DNA of 9,198 nt from Acidobacteriota bacterium (GTDB lineage: Bacteria > Acidobacteriota > Terriglobia > Terriglobales > Acidobacteriaceae): NCBI GenBank assembly GCA_021811745.1, contig JAJZNH010000978.1, positions 1 through 9,198 on the forward strand, in the 5' to 3' direction. Below the pieces are notes generated by a model. The model did not search any database and was not told where the DNA came from. It saw only the letters and a program-made list of their open reading frames with translations. Position numbers and translations under genes: made by a program. Position 1 is the first letter of the stretch. The number at the start of each line of letters is the position of its first letter. Below are positions 6,219 to 9,198 of the stretch, in pieces.

Positions 6219-9198
6219 CTACAGCTCCCAGTGATCCAGCAGCAACATGCGGGGGTAGTAGAGCGCGGCGCGGATTGGCAGAGCGTTTCCGTGCAGGTTG
6301 CGCAGCACCTGGGCATACGCCTCGATCTGCGGCGAGAAGAGCGGCCGAAGTTCAGCCAGAGCCGCGGCTGCGTTCAGACCGTCAGCGTGGGTCGTCTTGT
6401 AATCCACGATCCACCAGCACTCGGTTCCCTCCGAGCCGGGAGCCAGCCCGGCCTGGAAGACGCGGTCAACGCGCACCGTGCGTAAGCGGCCATTGACGGC
6501 GCCGGTCCAGCAGACCTCGCTCGCCGCCTGAGTGTGTGGTGAGAGGATCCATTGGCCGTTCATCTCATTGGACGCATTGAGCGCGTGGCGGAGTGCATCG
6601 GCGGCGATGGCGGCAGCCTGAGGCTGGCTTGCGCCAATCGCGCGCGCTTCAGCGGCGATGCAAGGTTCAAGCTGCCGCAACGCGGCGCGCGCCGCATCCC
6701 AATCGCGGCTTGTGCGCAGACGGGCCAGCTCTTCGAGCAGCGCATGAACAGCCGTGCCCAACGCGCGCGAAAGCAGGCCACCTTCGTGGCGTGCGTAAAG
6801 ACGCGCCGAATCATTTCCGGCGATGGTTTGCGCCGCCGCTCTTGCTTCCCCGAGGGTGGCCTGTGGCTGGAACTCCGGCGGCAACCGGCGCAGCAGCGTT
6901 GCACGCAAGGGCGATGGCATGGAGAGAAGATTGCTGTCGCCGGAGGCCGCCAGGGATTCGATCTCCACCGGCGTTGCCTGCTGATTCGCACTCCACTCGG
7001 CAAAACGAGCGCGCACCTCATCTTCCAGCGCGGGCCATGCGGTGGCCAGCAGACTGGTTCTGGGCTCGGCGAGGTGCAGCGAGCCGTCTTTTTCCGTTTT
7101 GTACTCCGGCCGTGCGAAGAGGTGCAGCTCTTCGCGGGCACGCGTGGCGGCTACGTACAGGATGCGCCGCATCTCCTGGGACTCGCGCTCGTGATAGACG
7201 CAGTCAACCCACTCTTTGGCTTTGCCGCGATCGGCGCCTTTGGGCTGAAGCGGAGCGACCAGGAACTCGGTGATTTCTCCTGATTCGTCGGGCTTTGCCA
7301 GGCCGCGCTCCAGCCAGGAGAGCATCCTGCGAGCGCCACGGCTTGCGCCTGCCTGCAACTCGGGCACGATGACGATCTCAAATTCAAGGCCTTTGGCTTT
7401 GTGGATGGTCATCAATTGGACGCCATAGTCGCTGCTGGCCGCAGGGTCGGGCATCGCGGTGAGTTTGTCCAGGGCAGCGTCGAGTGCGGAGCCGAGAAGA
7501 TCCTGTTCGCCACCGGGCAGGCGGTCGAGGCAACTCCACAGCAGTTCGAGGTTGGCGCGGCCCGCAGTGTCAACGCAGCCGGCCCCGCCAATCCGCAACC
7601 AGACCTGCTCCAGCCATGTTCCCAATGAGGCTGCGGGTCGTGCGGCGCGCAATGCGTGCGCGAATTCCATCGCTCTCAAGACGCGCGATGCAGATGCCTG
7701 GCCTTCATCGCTGAGCAGAGTAATGCGCTCGGCGAGCAACTCCGGAATCGGCCGCGCAAGTAGTTCCGTCTCATCGGTGCTGGCGAGGCGATGCAGGTCG
7801 TCGAGCGAAAGGCCGCACCACGGCGCGCGCAGAACGCCGAGCCACGCGATCCGGTGGTGCGGATTGAGCAAGGCGCGGGCCAGAGCCAATGCGTCGAGCA
7901 CCTCCTGGCGTTCCTGGAGCTTTTCGAGATCGACGGCGCGGAAGGGAATCGCTGCCTCACGCAAGGCCTGGGCAATGGGAGCAAGCGCGCTGCGAGTGCG
8001 GCCCAGCACCGCGATGCGCTGCTTCTGGCCGTTGCGGCGGGCTTCTTCAGTGCGCTCCATGCCGGTGCGGATCAGGGCCACGATCTCTTCGGTCTGAACG
8101 GCCCTTGCTTCCTGGCGGTTGCGGATGATCGTAGCGTCAGGATGGGCATTCCGCTGCGTTTGCGGCGCAAAGCCAAGGTGCAGCGTGATCTTTGGATTCG
8201 TGTCTGAATGCGCTTCGCGAGCGGGCAGAGCAGATGCGAAGGTTACGCCGCTGCCGTCGTCCGTAGCAAAGACTCTTTCAAAAACGCCGTTGAGCTCTTC
8301 CACCAGGGTAGGCGCAGTGCGGAAGTTAGCCTGGAGCGGAACAAAGTCGAAGAGCAGCGGCTCGGCGGCGACAGCTTCCAGGCCGTTCCTGCGGACGTGC
8401 GGGAAGAGTTCGGCATCGGCGTTGCGAAAGAAGTAGATGGACTGCATGGGATCGCCGACGACGAAGCACGTGCGGCCTTCGCGCTCCGGCCAGGCGGCGA
8501 TGAGCGCGGCGAGCAGCTGATGCTGGCGGCGGCTGGTGTCCTGAAATTCGTCCACGAGCAGATGGCGGATGTTATCGGCCACGACGAGAGCGGCATCGGT
8601 GGGGAGGCGGTCCGGGCCGTGCAACACGCTTTGCGCGATCTGCGCCACTTCGATGAAGTCCACCGCGCCGGCTTCGGCAAAGATGACTTTGAGCTGGCCG
8701 GCTGCATGGCGGAGCACCGTGAAGCAAGCGCGGATGATGAGCCAGTCGTCTTCGGTGTAGCGCGCGGGCGGCAGCATGGAGGCGGCAGCCAGAGCGGATT
8801 CGAGGCCGGGAACGGTTTTGAGATCGGCGATCAGCGCGAGAAGCCGAGTCTTTTCGAGCTTGCGATCGGCGGGGAATCCATGACGCTTGTCCACCTGCTT
8901 GCGGAAGGCTCCGTTTGTCAGGAGCAATGCTGCCAGGCGCGGGCAGGCCACGCGGGCTTCTTCGAGCGCTTCGCTGTCATGGAACGGAGCGGCGGGAAAT
9001 TCAGCAAGTTCGGCAAGTTCCTGGTGAAGCGTGCCGCCGCTCTGCCCATACGCGAACCGCGCCAATTCCAGCGCTTCTGCGCGCGCTTGCGGGACATGGT
9101 CGAGAAGCCGGCTCAATTCCGTGAGCTTGCCGCGCACGGCTTTTGAAAGGGGCTGCTCCAGCCGCTTGCGCAGCGCCTCCCAATCCGGCTCGCGGCTC
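6219..9198 (-). CDS. UvrD/RecB-like helicase-nuclease, AddA-type (N-terminus off right edge)
   Basis: Double-strand-break repair enzyme of the AddAB/RecBCD type: ATP-driven 3'-5' unwinding coupled to nuclease cutting. The frame stays open to the right edge, so the GTG at 9137 is internal. There are 992 visible residues, numbered from the edge. Helicase motif II is DEFQDT (216-221), motif III GDPMQSIYFFR (248-258), motif IV about LQANFRTAPTLVEEL (288-302), motif V LMTIHKAKGLEFEIV (595-609) and motif VI LYVAATRAREELHL (680-693). The C-terminal RecB-family nuclease has His818 (in GTAVHALLEEL), Asp911 (DRVF), Asp932 and Lys934 (VDYKTT), and Gln957 and Tyr961 (QIEAY), so it looks active. Family members are usually 1100-1250 residues, so roughly 100-250 residues including Walker A are outside. 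An AddB-like partner would be expected beyond the edge. It ends 23 bases from the convergent agaZ-like gene. RecB itself is less likely but not excluded. Confidence 0.9.
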   Translation of the reverse strand, partial: SREPDWEALRKRLEQPLSKAVRGKLTELSRLLDHVPQARAEALELARFAYGQSGGTLHQELAELAEFPAAPFHDSEALEEARVACPRLAALLLTNGAFRKQVDKRHGFPADRKLEKTRLLALIADLKTVPGLESALAAASMLPPARYTEDDWLIIRACFTVLRHAAGQLKVIFAEAGAVDFIEVAQIAQSVLHGPDRLPTDAALVVADNIRHLLVDEFQDTSRRQHQLLAALIAAWPEREGRTCFVVGDPMQSIYFFRNADAELFPHVRRNGLEAVAAEPLLFDFVPLQANFRTAPTLVEELNGVFERVFATDDGSGVTFASALPAREAHSDTNPKITLHLGFAPQTQRNAHPDATIIRNRQEARAVQTEEIVALIRTGMERTEEARRNGQKQRIAVLGRTRSALAPIAQALREAAIPFRAVDLEKLQERQEVLDALALARALLNPHHRIAWLGVLRAPWCGLSLDDLHRLASTDETELLARPIPELLAERITLLSDEGQASASRVLRAMEFAHALRAARPAASLGTWLEQVWLRIGGAGCVDTAGRANLELLWSCLDRLPGGEQDLLGSALDAALDKLTAMPDPAASSDYGVQLMTIHKAKGLEFEIVIVPELQAGASRGARRMLSWLERGLAKPDESGEITEFLVAPLQPKGADRGKAKEWVDCVYHERESQEMRRILYVAATRAREELHLFARPEYKTEKDGSLHLAEPRTSLLATAWPALEDEVRARFAEWSANQQATPVEIESLAASGDSNLLSMPSPLRATLLRRLPPEFQPQATLGEARAAAQTIAGNDSARLYARHEGGLLSRALGTAVHALLEELARLRTSRDWDAARAALRQLEPCIAAEARAIGASQPQAAAIAADALRHALNASNEMNGQWILSPHTQAASEVCWTGAVNGRLRTVRVDRVFQAGLAPGSEGTECWWIVDYKTTHADGLNAAAALAELRPLFSPQIEAYAQVLRNLHGNALPIRAALYYPRMLLLDHWEL

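Noticed and set aside
9001..9025. Repeated CAAGTTCGG/CAAGTTCC units resembling a tandem repeat
   Set aside because: They encode the LAELAEF stretch of the helicase-nuclease and are explained by its coding sequence.
8208..9146. A 312-residue plus-strand open frame opposite the helicase-nuclease
   Set aside because: It lies antisense to conserved helicase motifs II-IV and has no recognisable domain.

Overview
The window is GC-rich and densely coded, and it holds two blocks. Positions 1-6195 look like part of a glycan-utilisation locus. Positions 6219-9198 hold the C-terminal part of a large UvrD/RecB-type helicase-nuclease on the minus strand. The gene mix (secreted GH20 and melibiase-like glycosidases, an AgaZ/GatZ-type protein, an AddA-like helicase), the GC-rich coding style and the clear GGAG/AGGAG ribosome binding sites suggest a soil-type bacterium. 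An Acidobacteriota member is my best guess. This is inference, and there is no rRNA or marker gene to settle it.

Left block. Two minus-strand genes form a probable operon: a cytoplasmic PF04909-type amidohydrolase (1488-2564), then 25 bases later a secreted GH20 beta-N-acetylhexosaminidase that runs off the left edge (1-1462). Diverging from them across about 280 bases, on the plus strand, is a secreted melibiase-like (GH36/GH27 clan) glycosidase (2848-4848). It is followed by a protein of the D-tagatose-1,6-bisphosphate aldolase non-catalytic subunit family (AgaZ/GatZ/KbaZ; 4927-6195). The divergent intergenic region is AT-rich compared with the genes. It carries plausible sigma70-like promoters on both strands and short repeats that could bind a regulator. 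A perfect 13-bp-stem hairpin lies between the plus-strand glycosidase and the agaZ-like gene.

How the parts may work together (inference): the two exported glycosidases would trim beta-HexNAc and alpha-Gal or alpha-GalNAc ends from a glycan. The AgaZ-like protein would act at the tagatose-phosphate step of galactose, galactosamine or galactitol breakdown. The amidohydrolase role is unassigned. No transporter, sugar kinase, deacetylase, deaminase, AgaY/KbaY partner or regulator is in the window, so the pathway cannot be closed from this sequence.

Right block. The helicase-nuclease converges on the agaZ-like gene with only 23 bases between stop codons. It keeps helicase motifs II to VI and a complete RecB/AddA-type nuclease signature. 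Its N-terminus, with the Walker A motif, is beyond the right edge. I found no RNA gene, CRISPR array, insertion sequence, prophage or attachment site, and no strong evidence of a novel system.
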